Assembly (NCBI GenBank): GCA_019454915.1 | Contig: JACFNM010000005.1 | Location: forward strand, 1 to 9,643 | From: Chitinophagaceae bacterium | GTDB taxonomy: Bacteria > Bacteroidota > Bacteroidia > Chitinophagales > Chitinophagaceae | Length of the DNA stretch: 9,643 nt | Reading direction: 5' to 3' | Shown: piece by piece, positions 1 to 6,278 of the stretch | Numbering within the stretch: position 1 is the first letter of the stretch | Layout: each line of letters begins with the position of its first letter | Notes under the pieces: model-generated | Databases searched by the model: none | What the model saw: the letters and a program-made list of their open reading frames with translations, nothing else | Told to the model about the DNA's origin: nothing | Program-made: the position numbers and the translations under genes

Positions 1-107
1 CAATTCAAATTAACTACAAATATTTTACCACATTTTCTTATAAAAGCACCCAATCATAATATTCCTTTAATTTTCGCAAATATAACTACACAAAATGTAA
101 AAAACAA
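1..107. other. AT-rich non-coding left edge
   Basis: This stretch follows the last leftward stop codon. It is strongly AT-rich. I see no reading frame with a ribosome binding site, no convincing hairpin with a T-run and no repeat shared with the rest of the window. It may be the spacer before the next gene to the left. Confidence 0.5.
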
Positions 108-362
108 CTACTTTCTGTACCGGGTCAACCGAACCAAATCAACTGAACAAAAAAATTCCTCTGCAGTCCGCTCAACAGCATCCACCACAGTTGCGCCTGC
201 TCTAATTTTTTCGTGTACGGCGAATCTCATTTCGTTGTCCCGGACTTTGCGCCAATTGATGAAGCCTAATTCATCCAGCTCTTCAAAACACATTTTTTTT
301 ACGCGCTCCGGATTTATGCTCGGAACACCGTTTGTTGTTATTTTATATTCTCTTTTTGCCAT
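108..362 (-). CDS. small basic protein of unknown function, possibly HTH-like
   Basis: An 84-aa protein that I do not recognise. It opens with a basic stretch (MAKREYKITTNG). The middle is charged, and residues 58-80 (TVVDAVERTAEEFFCSVDLVRLT) could form two helices around a turn, resembling the helix-turn-helix of small phage regulators, but the match is weak. The ATG at 362 is preceded by GGAG about 8 nt upstream on the minus strand, which supports this start. It overlaps the end of the VRR-NUC gene by 25 nt, so the two are probably translated from one message. A DNA-binding role is only an inference from its composition and position. Confidence 0.7.
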   Translation of the reverse strand: MAKREYKITTNGVPSINPERVKKMCFEELDELGFINWRKVRDNEMRFAVHEKIRAGATVVDAVERTAEEFFCSVDLVRLTRYRK

Positions 363-637
363 TTTTCTATCTCCGATTTAAATTTTTCTAAATTCATTAC
401 GATGCTATACTTGCCACCTGCTTGTTTAATTTGCTGCTCATTATATTTTTGCAGCGCTGTCTGTTTGCCGCCCTCAGTTTTGAACTCGATCGCTACGAAA
501 CGTCCCCGGATACACATTAATAAATCCGGTGTCCCGGCTCTGTTCGCGACTATTATTTTTCGAGCGTAAACAGCAGGATGCTCCCGGCGCAACCAATCAA
601 TACATTGCCGCTGCAAATCTGATTCTGTTTTGACCAC
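338..637 (-). CDS. VRR-NUC domain nuclease (GTG start)
   Basis: A compact 99-aa single-domain nuclease of the VRR-NUC type, a PD-(D/E)XK subfamily found alone in many phages and fused in eukaryotic FAN1. The family cleaves branched or flapped DNA. Visible motifs, numbered from the GTG: ESDLQRQCIDWL near the N-terminus, AGTPDLL at about 34-40 (catalytic Asp 38), and VAIEFKTEGGKQT at about 49-60 with the E-x-K pair (Glu 51, Lys 53). The frame is open up to an ATG at 721. I prefer the GTG at 637 because GGGAG sits 7 nt upstream of it, because family members usually begin just before the ESDLQ-like helix, and because the longer form would overlap the helicase by 125 nt. With the GTG, the overlap with the helicase is 41 nt. 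Pairing with an SNF2-like helicase is common in phage replication modules. Confidence 0.88.
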   Translation of the reverse strand: MVKTESDLQRQCIDWLRREHPAVYARKIIVANRAGTPDLLMCIRGRFVAIEFKTEGGKQTALQKYNEQQIKQAGGKYSIVMNLEKFKSEIEKWQKENIK

Positions 638-1871
638 GCTGATTCTCCCGGCGGTAATGTGATACTGTATAACTTTTCTTTTTTTGCACGGCCCGGTAAA
701 CTTGTTTTTCAAGTCCCACATCGGAAAATATCCAATGTATCAACTGTGCATGCTCCCTGTCCATTGCACCCAAACGGGCTCGGGCTTGATAATATTGGGT
801 TGCAGAAAAATCGATGTTGAAAAACAACAGAATGTCCGCCGTACTAAGATTAATTCCCATGCTCCCACTCTGGATTTGCGATATGAAAACTTTTCTCTCT
901 TCCGAATCATTGAATTCTTCCGGTGAAGTGGTGGCATCCGGGAATGCCTGTCGGAGCATCTCGCCCTCTGCAATGAACTTATAGTAGATTGCAATCTTTT
1001 TGTCTCCATACATTTTTTTGATATAATCAGCTTTATAAGTGCTGAGAATTTTCGTCTCCCCCGTCTCCGTTATCACTGTGCCGCTGCTTATTTGGTGTAT
1101 TTTTCCCATCAGCTTCACAGCGGAATCCGCAACTATCTCCGTGCCATCTTTGAATTTATAGTAGCCATCCATTTTAATTTTTTTAATCAGCCATTGCAAT
1201 GTGTGTGGCATTTTAACCGTTACAATTTCTTCCTCAATTTCGCTTGAGAACCCAGCTTCCTGTTGCGTGTATGTGAGACGATATTGCCGCAACACCTTTT
1301 CTATCTTGTCGATTTTGGCGCCCGAGTAATCTTTTATCCTGTAGCCGTTAATATACTTCTCCCTAATATCCACAAAGTCCCGAGCCCAATAGTAGAAATT
1401 TTTGTAATGCGAAAAGGGTGAAACCGCACCCAGGACTGAGAACTGGAAATATATTTGCGAATAAGTTTCCGGCGTGGGTGTGCCTGAAAGGTAAATCACA
1501 GTCGTCTCCCCAGAGCTGATTATCCGCCGCAACTCCCTGCAGCGTAAATTCGGTTTCGGATATTGCCCGATAGAATGCGCCTCGTCTATCACTACAATCG
1601 CAGGGTGCTCCGTGATTTTGGACAGCTGTTCGTAATTAGTAATTGTAATGTTTTTGACTTCCATTGCGTCCGCGTCCGCCTGGATTGAAGGAAGTGCTTT
1701 TTTCTTGCTAACGAATAATATGTTCCCATCTTTTTTCAGTTGCCTGGCAATTGCAAGACTAATTGCGGTTTTGCCGACTCGCATCTCCATTGCCAAATAT
1801 ACGAAACCGTGCTCCCGTGCTATCCGTGCTCCGTGCTCCGCTAATTGTTTTTGATATTGTCTTAGTTCCAT
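597..1871 (-). CDS. SNF2-like SF2 DNA helicase/ATPase
   Basis: A 424-aa superfamily 2 helicase of the type found in phage and plasmid replication modules. It begins MELRQYQ, a Q-motif-like start. Walker A lies in EMRVGKT (29-35), the DEAH box at 96-99 (VVIDEAHS), and motif III at SGT 129-131. The C-terminal RecA-like lobe contains IYYKF, SGSMGINLSTAD (about 335-346, motif V) and YYQARAR (360-366, motif VI with arginines 364 and 366). The ending VYRAVQKKKSYTVSHYRR resembles the usual C-terminus of Bacteroidota phage helicases, from memory of the family. The start ATG has GGAG 7 nt upstream, inside the word GGAGCAT. The gene begins 16 nt after its upstream neighbour and overlaps VRR-NUC, consistent with coupled translation. 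Likely role: ATP-driven remodelling of DNA for replication or recombination. Confidence 0.93.
   Translation of the reverse strand: MELRQYQKQLAEHGARIAREHGFVYLAMEMRVGKTAISLAIARQLKKDGNILFVSKKKALPSIQADADAMEVKNITITNYEQLSKITEHPAIVVIDEAHSIGQYPKPNLRCRELRRIISSGETTVIYLSGTPTPETYSQIYFQFSVLGAVSPFSHYKNFYYWARDFVDIREKYINGYRIKDYSGAKIDKIEKVLRQYRLTYTQQEAGFSSEIEEEIVTVKMPHTLQWLIKKIKMDGYYKFKDGTEIVADSAVKLMGKIHQISSGTVITETGETKILSTYKADYIKKMYGDKKIAIYYKFIAEGEMLRQAFPDATTSPEEFNDSEERKVFISQIQSGSMGINLSTADILLFFNIDFSATQYYQARARLGAMDREHAQLIHWIFSDVGLEKQVYRAVQKKKSYTVSHYRRENQRGQNRIRFAAAMY
645..649 (-). promoter_or_regulatory. ribosome binding site deciding the VRR-NUC start
   Basis: On the minus strand the sequence reads GGGAG, then 7 nt, then GTG. 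The upstream ATG at 721 has no comparable site. The site lies inside the 3' end of the helicase gene. Confidence 0.65.
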
Positions 1872-1887
1872 TTTTATGCTCCTTTTT

Positions 1888-2199
1888 TTAAAATGGTAAA
1901 TTTTTGTTTTTCATATAAATTTCCCCGTTTTGATGCTCCCGATAGAATCTTGTCATTACCGTGCTCCCATCTTCTCTAGGAGCACGCAATGTCGCAAGCG
2001 CAAAGTGTCCCTCAGCAACCGGTACACCGTCCGCAAAAAATACAAAATACGGATGTGGATTTTCTTCCCGATATTTTTCCCAAGTTGGCCCCCGTTTCCA
2101 TGTTGGCGGGGGGTTCTGTATTCCCTGTCGTTCATCCCGTTCGTACTCCCCTGTTCCGGCTAATTTTGCCCTGAAATATGCAGGCGTTTTCTCTTTCAT
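1888..2199 (-). CDS. conserved-looking small protein of unknown function
   Basis: A 103-aa protein that I do not recognise. It is rich in Pro, Lys, Glu and aromatics in its first half (PPPTWKRGPTWEKYREENPH, about 30-49). A short beta-like core follows (YFVFFADGVPVAEGHFALAT), which could be a small barrel or sheet. There is no signal peptide or membrane segment. The ATG at 2199 has AGAGG about 7 nt upstream, and the stop is 16 nt before the helicase start, so the two are probably co-transcribed. It is the first gene to the left of the origin-like region. Three GGAGCAC/T elements lie in or beside it, and the 1961-1985 pair (GTGCTCC ... GGAGCAC) is inside it. Confidence 0.75.
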   Translation of the reverse strand: MKEKTPAYFRAKLAGTGEYERDERQGIQNPPPTWKRGPTWEKYREENPHPYFVFFADGVPVAEGHFALATLRAPREDGSTVMTRFYREHQNGEIYMKNKNLPF

Positions 2200-2258
2200 C
2201 TCTAACCTCTTTAATTATAATAACTTACAGCCTCATCCATCCGAAAAAACTACATTAG

Positions 2259-2345
2259 GCGCTTGCAGGCGGTAAGGAATTTTAAAACGTTATCGCCGTA
2301 ACTCCTTTCATCCAAATAACTTACAAGCGCTTGCAGGCGTTAAGG
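2259..2345 (+). repeat. two 19-bp direct repeats
   Basis: GCGCTTGCAGGCGGTAAGG at 2259-2277 is repeated at 2327-2345 with one mismatch (G to T at the fourteenth base). Each is preceded at some distance by ATAACTTACA (2220-2229 and 2316-2325). The units are 68 bp apart. The AGGCGGT core recurs next to the primase gene end. Confidence 0.8.
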
Positions 2346-2473
2346 CGGAAAAGCACGATACACCCTTCTATATATATATATGAGTTCTACCATTTTTCTA
2401 CCATCTCCCTTTTTTTTTATATATATTTAAATTTTTCTATAAAACTTTCTATAGAAGTACCGCCTTAACGCCT
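2335..2473. repeat. 14-bp inverted repeat bracketing AT-rich core
   Basis: AGGCGTTAAGGCGG at 2335-2348 is the exact reverse complement of CCGCCTTAACGCCT at 2460-2473. The 111 bp between the arms are almost entirely A and T. The left arm overlaps the second 19-bp direct repeat. Confidence 0.85.
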
Positions 2474-2510
2474 TTTGTGGCTGTAACATATATATAAAAT
2501 AATAAGTTAC

Positions 2511-2542
2511 AAAAAAATCTGCATACCGCCTAATCAGGCGGT
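2511..2542 (-). terminator. possible weak terminator after the primase gene
   Basis: Reading leftwards, ACCGCCT-GATT-AGGCGGT forms a 7-bp GC-rich stem, then about 8 nt later comes a run of seven T (2512-2518 on the opposite strand). The gap between stem and T-run is longer than ideal. The same stem belongs to the iteron cluster, so termination may be a side effect or a second function. Confidence 0.35.
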
Positions 2543-2581
2543 TTCACCGAAATCAGGCGGTATCGGGGGGAAAAAGGCGGT
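2525..2581 (+). repeat. iteron-like AGGCGGT cluster over the primase stop codon
   Basis: The AGGCGG unit appears at 2536-2541, 2555-2560 and 2575-2580, spaced 19 and 20 bp, close to two helical turns. An inverted unit at 2526-2531 makes the perfect hairpin CCGCCT-AATC-AGGCGG with the first. The primase stop codon (2553-2555 on the minus strand) abuts the second unit, so the array spans the gene end. Confidence 0.7.
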
Positions 2582-5027
2582 TTCTTTCATCATTTTCCCC
2601 TAATATCTCCGCTAAAAGAACATTATTTTTAAGATTCCATATTTTTGAGAGATTTTGTGAATTCGACCGCCTGTCTGAATAATAAAGCCTGAAAACACGG
2701 CAAAATTTTATTATCCAGCCTGTGAACGAACGCAACCTCAAGCTCTTGAAATCGCTTGTCCCTTCGAATTCGCCGGTAAATTTTTGGTATAGTTCTTTGC
2801 GGTCGAATTCCACATTATTACGAATTTCACCCGTCCGGAGCGCGTCAAGCATGAAGTCAACGAACTCTTTTGATGTCTCAGAGATGGCAATTTTCAACGC
2901 CGAGTGCTCGTCCATCTGGTGCTCCGGTAGCCCGTGCTCCAGAAATAATTGAATGCTCCCAATTAGAAAACAATGGCTTGCTTCCCATTCTTCGGTGCTC
3001 CAATCGAAAATTAAATCGTGTCCAAAATCATCCCTGGGTGTGTGGTGCTCCCCGTAGTGGCTGCTAATCAGCACTTCAAATTTCCTTCTGTTCGTAGATT
3101 CATCTGTGCCACGAATAGAGTGATTTGTCGTTGTCAGAAATTTCGGACTCTGCTCGAATGGCACGACATATTCACCCACATATAATTTTCGCACGGTCAT
3201 ATCAGAAGTGATTGCAGAAAAAAGGAATTGAAAATTGAACTGTGGGTCGGCATCATCTATGAAAATTATCCTGGTATCAGGCGAGACTCCTTGAAAGAGG
3301 AACTGTAGGTTTGCATCTCTACCAATTTTTCGTCCATCTATCACGCAGGCATTGCAGTATTGGGAGATCCATTTTCCCAGCAGCGATTTCCCGGTGCCAC
3401 CATTTGCGTCCGTGGCAATTTGGGGGATTACACCATCGATGAAGATGATTGCTTTTGAAAGTGAGTGCTGTTTGTAGTTGCTCGCGAGATAACCGAGTGC
3501 AACCCGCAAGCGTAACAGATTTTCTGGTGTTCCGGCTACATTTTCGCAGAACCGGTGCCATTCACCCATACCATCGTACCCCAAAATACGCCTGTCCCAT
3601 TCGTACGGTAATAAGTGTCTCCGCCAAACCGGAAGTGGGAGTTGCGAATATTTAAATTCAAAAAAACCGTCGGCGGTTATTTTCAAAGCTTTGTTCAAAA
3701 AATACATCCAGACTTCTGTCCGGGTATCGCGGTTGAACTTATTTGGTAATTCCTGCAAATACCCCAATTTTGTACGGCTCCATAGAGAATCAATTGAGAT
3801 TAGGAAATTCACGGTGTCTTTGTTCGAATGTTCCAGAATGTATTTTTGCGTGAAATTTTGCATCTTATCAACCTCAACAATTTCCACAAGGTTGTCTTGC
3901 AGCTGAACAAAAATAAAGTCGTCCCCTTCCCGGAACTTCCGGTACCCGCTTGCATGTAGGAAATCAATGAATTTTGCGAAATCTACGGTTCTTTTTACGC
4001 CGCCGCGTTCGGTATAAACGGTTTCTATGAAGAAATTTGGGGGGAGAATGTTGCCCTGTTCGTTCACTGTGTTCTCACTTAGGTCTGCCTTCTGTGCTCC
4101 CGGTCTTTGCAGTTTTTGGTTGTACTTTTCCGCCAATTCACGCACAGCAGCTTTTTCATCGCCGTTGTGTTTCAGAAGGGCGAATGTATCGAAATTTGAG
4201 AGACCGGTTTGAAACGGAAAGGGGTGTGCATTCGAAGAAAATGAATAAACGCACACGCCGTTGTATGAAATCGAGACACCTTTTGTCTTTCCGGGGCGCG
4301 TGTAATATTTGTTTTGGTCTGTAGTTCTATAGAGGTTGAAACCGTTCTGTTCCAACAGGGACTCTATTTCCGCCGCCCCTTCACGGTTGAATTTTTCGTA
4401 CACCGAGCCGGAACTTTGTCCGGCGGGCAATCCAGAAACGGGCTTCAATTTCATTTTTTTCGGTTCCGGTGGTTTCTCATCGAAGAGCTGCGCCTGGGAC
4501 AGCAGCGTCTCCCGCTCTTCTGGGGACAGCACCGGTAATTTCAGCAAGCTGCCTTTCAACGCTGTGTACCCAGCAGTGGGTGCGACTATACAATATCCGC
4601 CCTCTGCCTTCACTTCAATCAGCGTCTCATATTTCCCCGCTTCCGGTGTTTTTTCCATGGCAAGCTTCGTCGAACGTGTTTTTTCATCCGGGCAACGGAA
4701 TGCAAAATGGTAACCACCTCTTTGCGTGCGTTCTAAGTAGAATGGATAGCGATCCAAAATCTCCTTCACTTCCGGCATCGCCGCCCACTCTTTCATCGCA
4801 CGGTGTGCGTTCCCGTAATGATTATCGAAATCGAGCACGACAAGACCGTCGGAGACGGCGCCCCCGATAATTGCAATTCCGTCCCCTTTGAAATTTTTTA
4901 TTTCCTCTTTAGTCGGCAGGTTTTCCATCCATTGTTTGAACGCCGGGACAGTTGGCGCCTTTGTGTCCCGTCGCACCGGAAGGGTGGAAATACCGGCGCG
5001 GCGAAGCTGTTCCGCAAAATTTTGCAT
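2553..5027 (-). CDS. primase-polymerase / SF3 helicase (replication initiator type)
   Basis: An 824-aa multidomain replication protein. The N-terminal 1-180 is a prim-pol (bifunctional primase/polymerase) domain: TLPVRRDTKAP near 15-25, the metal-binding LDFD (Asp 66 and Asp 68) and the GGYHFAF histidine (His 107). A linker domain at about 215-300 carries YYTRPGKTKGVSISYNG and KHNGDEKAA, typical of these primases. The C-terminal part is a DUF5906/D5-like SF3 ATPase: Walker A GGTGKS (543-548), Walker B IIFIDDAD (587-594), motif C FLTTTNHS (630-637) and an arginine-finger candidate NRR (646-648). The frame is open to a TTG at 5045. I chose the ATG at 5027, which gives MQNFAEQLRRAG, a normal prim-pol start, although only a distant GAGG precedes it. 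Likely role: primer synthesis and unwinding at the element's own origin, probably the repeats at its 3' end. Six GGAGCAY words lie in its C-terminal half. Confidence 0.93.
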   Translation of the reverse strand: MQNFAEQLRRAGISTLPVRRDTKAPTVPAFKQWMENLPTKEEIKNFKGDGIAIIGGAVSDGLVVLDFDNHYGNAHRAMKEWAAMPEVKEILDRYPFYLERTQRGGYHFAFRCPDEKTRSTKLAMEKTPEAGKYETLIEVKAEGGYCIVAPTAGYTALKGSLLKLPVLSPEERETLLSQAQLFDEKPPEPKKMKLKPVSGLPAGQSSGSVYEKFNREGAAEIESLLEQNGFNLYRTTDQNKYYTRPGKTKGVSISYNGVCVYSFSSNAHPFPFQTGLSNFDTFALLKHNGDEKAAVRELAEKYNQKLQRPGAQKADLSENTVNEQGNILPPNFFIETVYTERGGVKRTVDFAKFIDFLHASGYRKFREGDDFIFVQLQDNLVEIVEVDKMQNFTQKYILEHSNKDTVNFLISIDSLWSRTKLGYLQELPNKFNRDTRTEVWMYFLNKALKITADGFFEFKYSQLPLPVWRRHLLPYEWDRRILGYDGMGEWHRFCENVAGTPENLLRLRVALGYLASNYKQHSLSKAIIFIDGVIPQIATDANGGTGKSLLGKWISQYCNACVIDGRKIGRDANLQFLFQGVSPDTRIIFIDDADPQFNFQFLFSAITSDMTVRKLYVGEYVVPFEQSPKFLTTTNHSIRGTDESTNRRKFEVLISSHYGEHHTPRDDFGHDLIFDWSTEEWEASHCFLIGSIQLFLEHGLPEHQMDEHSALKIAISETSKEFVDFMLDALRTGEIRNNVEFDRKELYQKFTGEFEGTSDFKSLRLRSFTGWIIKFCRVFRLYYSDRRSNSQNLSKIWNLKNNVLLAEILGENDERNRLFPPDTA

Positions 5028-5093
5028 TATAATTTTGTACCTCAATATTTTAAATCAATAACATAACCATCTCCCCCCCTGGGAGCGGCAAAA
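5028..5093. other. short leader before the primase-helicase gene
   Basis: On the minus strand this gap contains CTCCC-AGGGG-GGGAG (5071-5085), which could form a small hairpin. At its edge TAATTTTG (5089-5096) fits a Bacteroidota-type -7 box, but I see no matching upstream TTG at the right distance. A promoter here is possible, not shown. Confidence 0.25.
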
Positions 5094-5732
5094 TTATAAA
5101 CTATAATCTTGCCACCCCCCGAAATCAAATTTAACAGTTTTTGTCCCGTCCGGGTTCACGGTGGTGTTCCGTTCTGTATAAGCAGCCACCACACGGAACC
5201 CCAAACGGAGCAACCGGAGAACGATTGCAAATGTAAGAACGCTCTGTCCCTGAACCATAACGGTTATCATCCTATAATCTTCGCACCTATATTTATCGAC
5301 TATTTCCCCGACGATTCTTACCGCCTCGCCTTTGATATCGGTTTCGAATTCAACAGCCGGAAATTGGATGTCGTCTATCACATCCCATCCAGCTTTTTGC
5401 GCTTCCGACCAACTTGATGACGGGTGATTAGAAAGATTAATTATTATTTTCATAGTTTTGTTTTCATATTCTTCCCGTCGTACCCGTTCCATATAGGGAC
5501 TTTTCTCAACCTCTTCCCTGACATCTTCGAACGGGACTTCCCGGATGGCAATCTCCGGTGATTGCGCTGCGAGAAAATCGCCGGTGTCCGAGAGCTGCAA
5601 TGCCAACAGCCCCGGCTTGAAAAATATTCCAATTACATTTAGTGGATTTTTTACACCGCAAAAAATGGAATCTTTCTCATCGGGACGGTAACGGAAAAAT
5701 TTATACTTCTGGAATCTTTCTTTTATTTGCAT
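5094..5732 (-). CDS. two-part protein of unknown function (NHPSS-W domain at C-terminus)
   Basis: A 212-aa protein that looks like two units in one frame. Residues 1-93 are basic and aromatic at first (FQKYKFFRYRPDEKDS), then a beta-rich patch and an acidic helix; I do not recognise them. Residues 94-212 begin MKIIINLSNHPSSSWSEAQ, pass through DVIDDIQFPAVEF, MITVMVQGQSVLTFAIVLRL and RVVAAYTERNT, and end DFGGWQDYSL. This matches my memory of a small stand-alone family of about 120 aa, common in Bacteroidota and mobile elements, with a Rossmann-like alternation of strands and helices. I cannot name a tested function. The ATG at 5732 has AAAGGA 8 nt upstream. The internal ATG at 5453 has no good ribosome binding site, which favours one fused product. 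The gene is the first after the terminator at 5755-5788 and precedes the primase. Confidence 0.8.
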   Translation of the reverse strand: MQIKERFQKYKFFRYRPDEKDSIFCGVKNPLNVIGIFFKPGLLALQLSDTGDFLAAQSPEIAIREVPFEDVREEVEKSPYMERVRREEYENKTMKIIINLSNHPSSSWSEAQKAGWDVIDDIQFPAVEFETDIKGEAVRIVGEIVDKYRCEDYRMITVMVQGQSVLTFAIVLRLLRLGFRVVAAYTERNTTVNPDGTKTVKFDFGGWQDYSL

Positions 5733-5754
5733 ATTTTTTATCCTTTCGGTTTTC

Positions 5755-5788
5755 TAAAAAAAATTATACGAGCGTTCGAAAACGCCCG
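5755..5788 (-). terminator. intrinsic terminator with TTCG loop after the SSB-like gene
   Basis: On the minus strand CGGGCGTT-TTCG-AACGCTCG forms an 8-bp stem with one G-T wobble and a TTCG tetraloop (5769-5788), then TATAA and eight T (5756-5763). It sits 15 nt after the stop at 5804 and before the ribosome binding site of the next gene. It probably ends or attenuates the right-hand transcription unit. Confidence 0.75.
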
Positions 5789-5803
5789 TAAAGTTATTTC
5801 GGT

Positions 5804-6277
5804 TTAGAATGGCAAATCATCGTCCTCTCCCATTCTCTTTTTCGCAGCTTCCGGGTGGGGTGTAGTTGGCTCTGCAAAGTCATCATCTTCTTCGTAGGAT
5901 GCCATCGCTGCGGCGTTCGAAGATGATACTGCATACCGTCTTAGTTCGTCCAAAGACAATTTTTGTTCTGGGTCATAGAGAACCTCGCAGACATGAATCT
6001 CTTTTTCGCCGAACCGTTTTGTTTTAACTTGCATCTTGCCTTTGTAGGTAATGCGAACTAGAACACCTACGGGAATTTCTTTGAGTTTGAAGTTCAAATC
6101 GCCCGAACCGTAAACGGTTTTCACGGCGCCCTTTTTGGTGACAAACTTGTGAATCGTCTGTTCACCGTACTGGGTGTCCCGTTTTTCACTTCCGACAAAG
6201 AAGACTTCAAACGGTTTATCTATCATTTCCGGGGTCATTATGTTCGTTGTCCCGGCGGTAACTTCTTGAAAAGCCAT
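5804..6277 (-). CDS. single-stranded DNA-binding-like protein with SSB-type acidic tip
   Basis: A 157-aa protein. Residues 20-110 are rich in beta strands (FEVFFVGSEKRDTQYGEQTI, VKTVYGSG, GVLVRITYKGK, EIHVCEVLYD), consistent with an OB-like fold. It ends in an acidic, disordered tail closing with DDDLPF, nearly the DDDIPF tip by which bacterial SSB proteins recruit partners. I therefore call it SSB-like; the core is not a textbook SSB and could be another phage ssDNA-binding family. The frame is open further upstream to 6439, but the ATG at 6277 has GGAG 7 nt before it and follows the nuclease stop by a single base, so the longer start is wrong. Coupling to the RecB-like nuclease suggests joint action on single-stranded or recombining DNA. 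Confidence 0.78.
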   Translation of the reverse strand: MAFQEVTAGTTNIMTPEMIDKPFEVFFVGSEKRDTQYGEQTIHKFVTKKGAVKTVYGSGDLNFKLKEIPVGVLVRITYKGKMQVKTKRFGEKEIHVCEVLYDPEQKLSLDELRRYAVSSSNAAAMASYEEDDDFAEPTTPHPEAAKKRMGEDDDLPF

Positions 6278-6278
6278 A

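Larger units (their letters stand above)
2200..2552. other. candidate replication origin: repeats plus AT-rich DNA
   Basis: This is the longest gene-free stretch in the window. It contains two copies of a 19-bp direct repeat, two copies of ATAACTTACA, a 14-bp inverted repeat bracketing a very AT-rich core (TA runs near 2371-2381 and 2419-2427, and the palindrome TTCTATAGAA at 2447-2456), and a cluster of AGGCGGT/ACCGCCT units at its right end. It lies directly beside a primase-helicase gene. GC-rich iterons next to an AT-rich core and an initiator gene are the usual build of a phage or plasmid origin. No experimental signal can be read from sequence, so the role is inferred. Confidence 0.55.
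578..4100 (-). repeat. dispersed oriented word GGAGCA(C/T), 16 copies
   Basis: On the minus strand GGAGCAY occurs at 578-584, 750-756, 859-865, 1605-1611, 1809-1815, 1826-1832, 1833-1839, 1876-1882, 1933-1939, 1961-1967, 2919-2925, 2934-2940, 2953-2959, 2995-3001, 3045-3051 and 4094-4100. Many copies have an extra leading G. It falls in all three codon frames (Glu-His, x-Ser, Gly-Ala) and once in a ribosome binding site. The plus strand has a single copy, at 1979-1985, which makes a 7-bp inverted pair with the copy at 1961-1967. I found no GGAGCAY in either orientation from 4101 to the right end. Function unknown. Confidence 0.75.

Noticed and set aside
1930..2275. Plus-strand frames of up to 104 aa opposite the 103-aa gene.
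   Set aside because: There is no initiation signal, and they run into the origin-like repeats; the minus-strand gene has a proper ribosome binding site and fits the operon.
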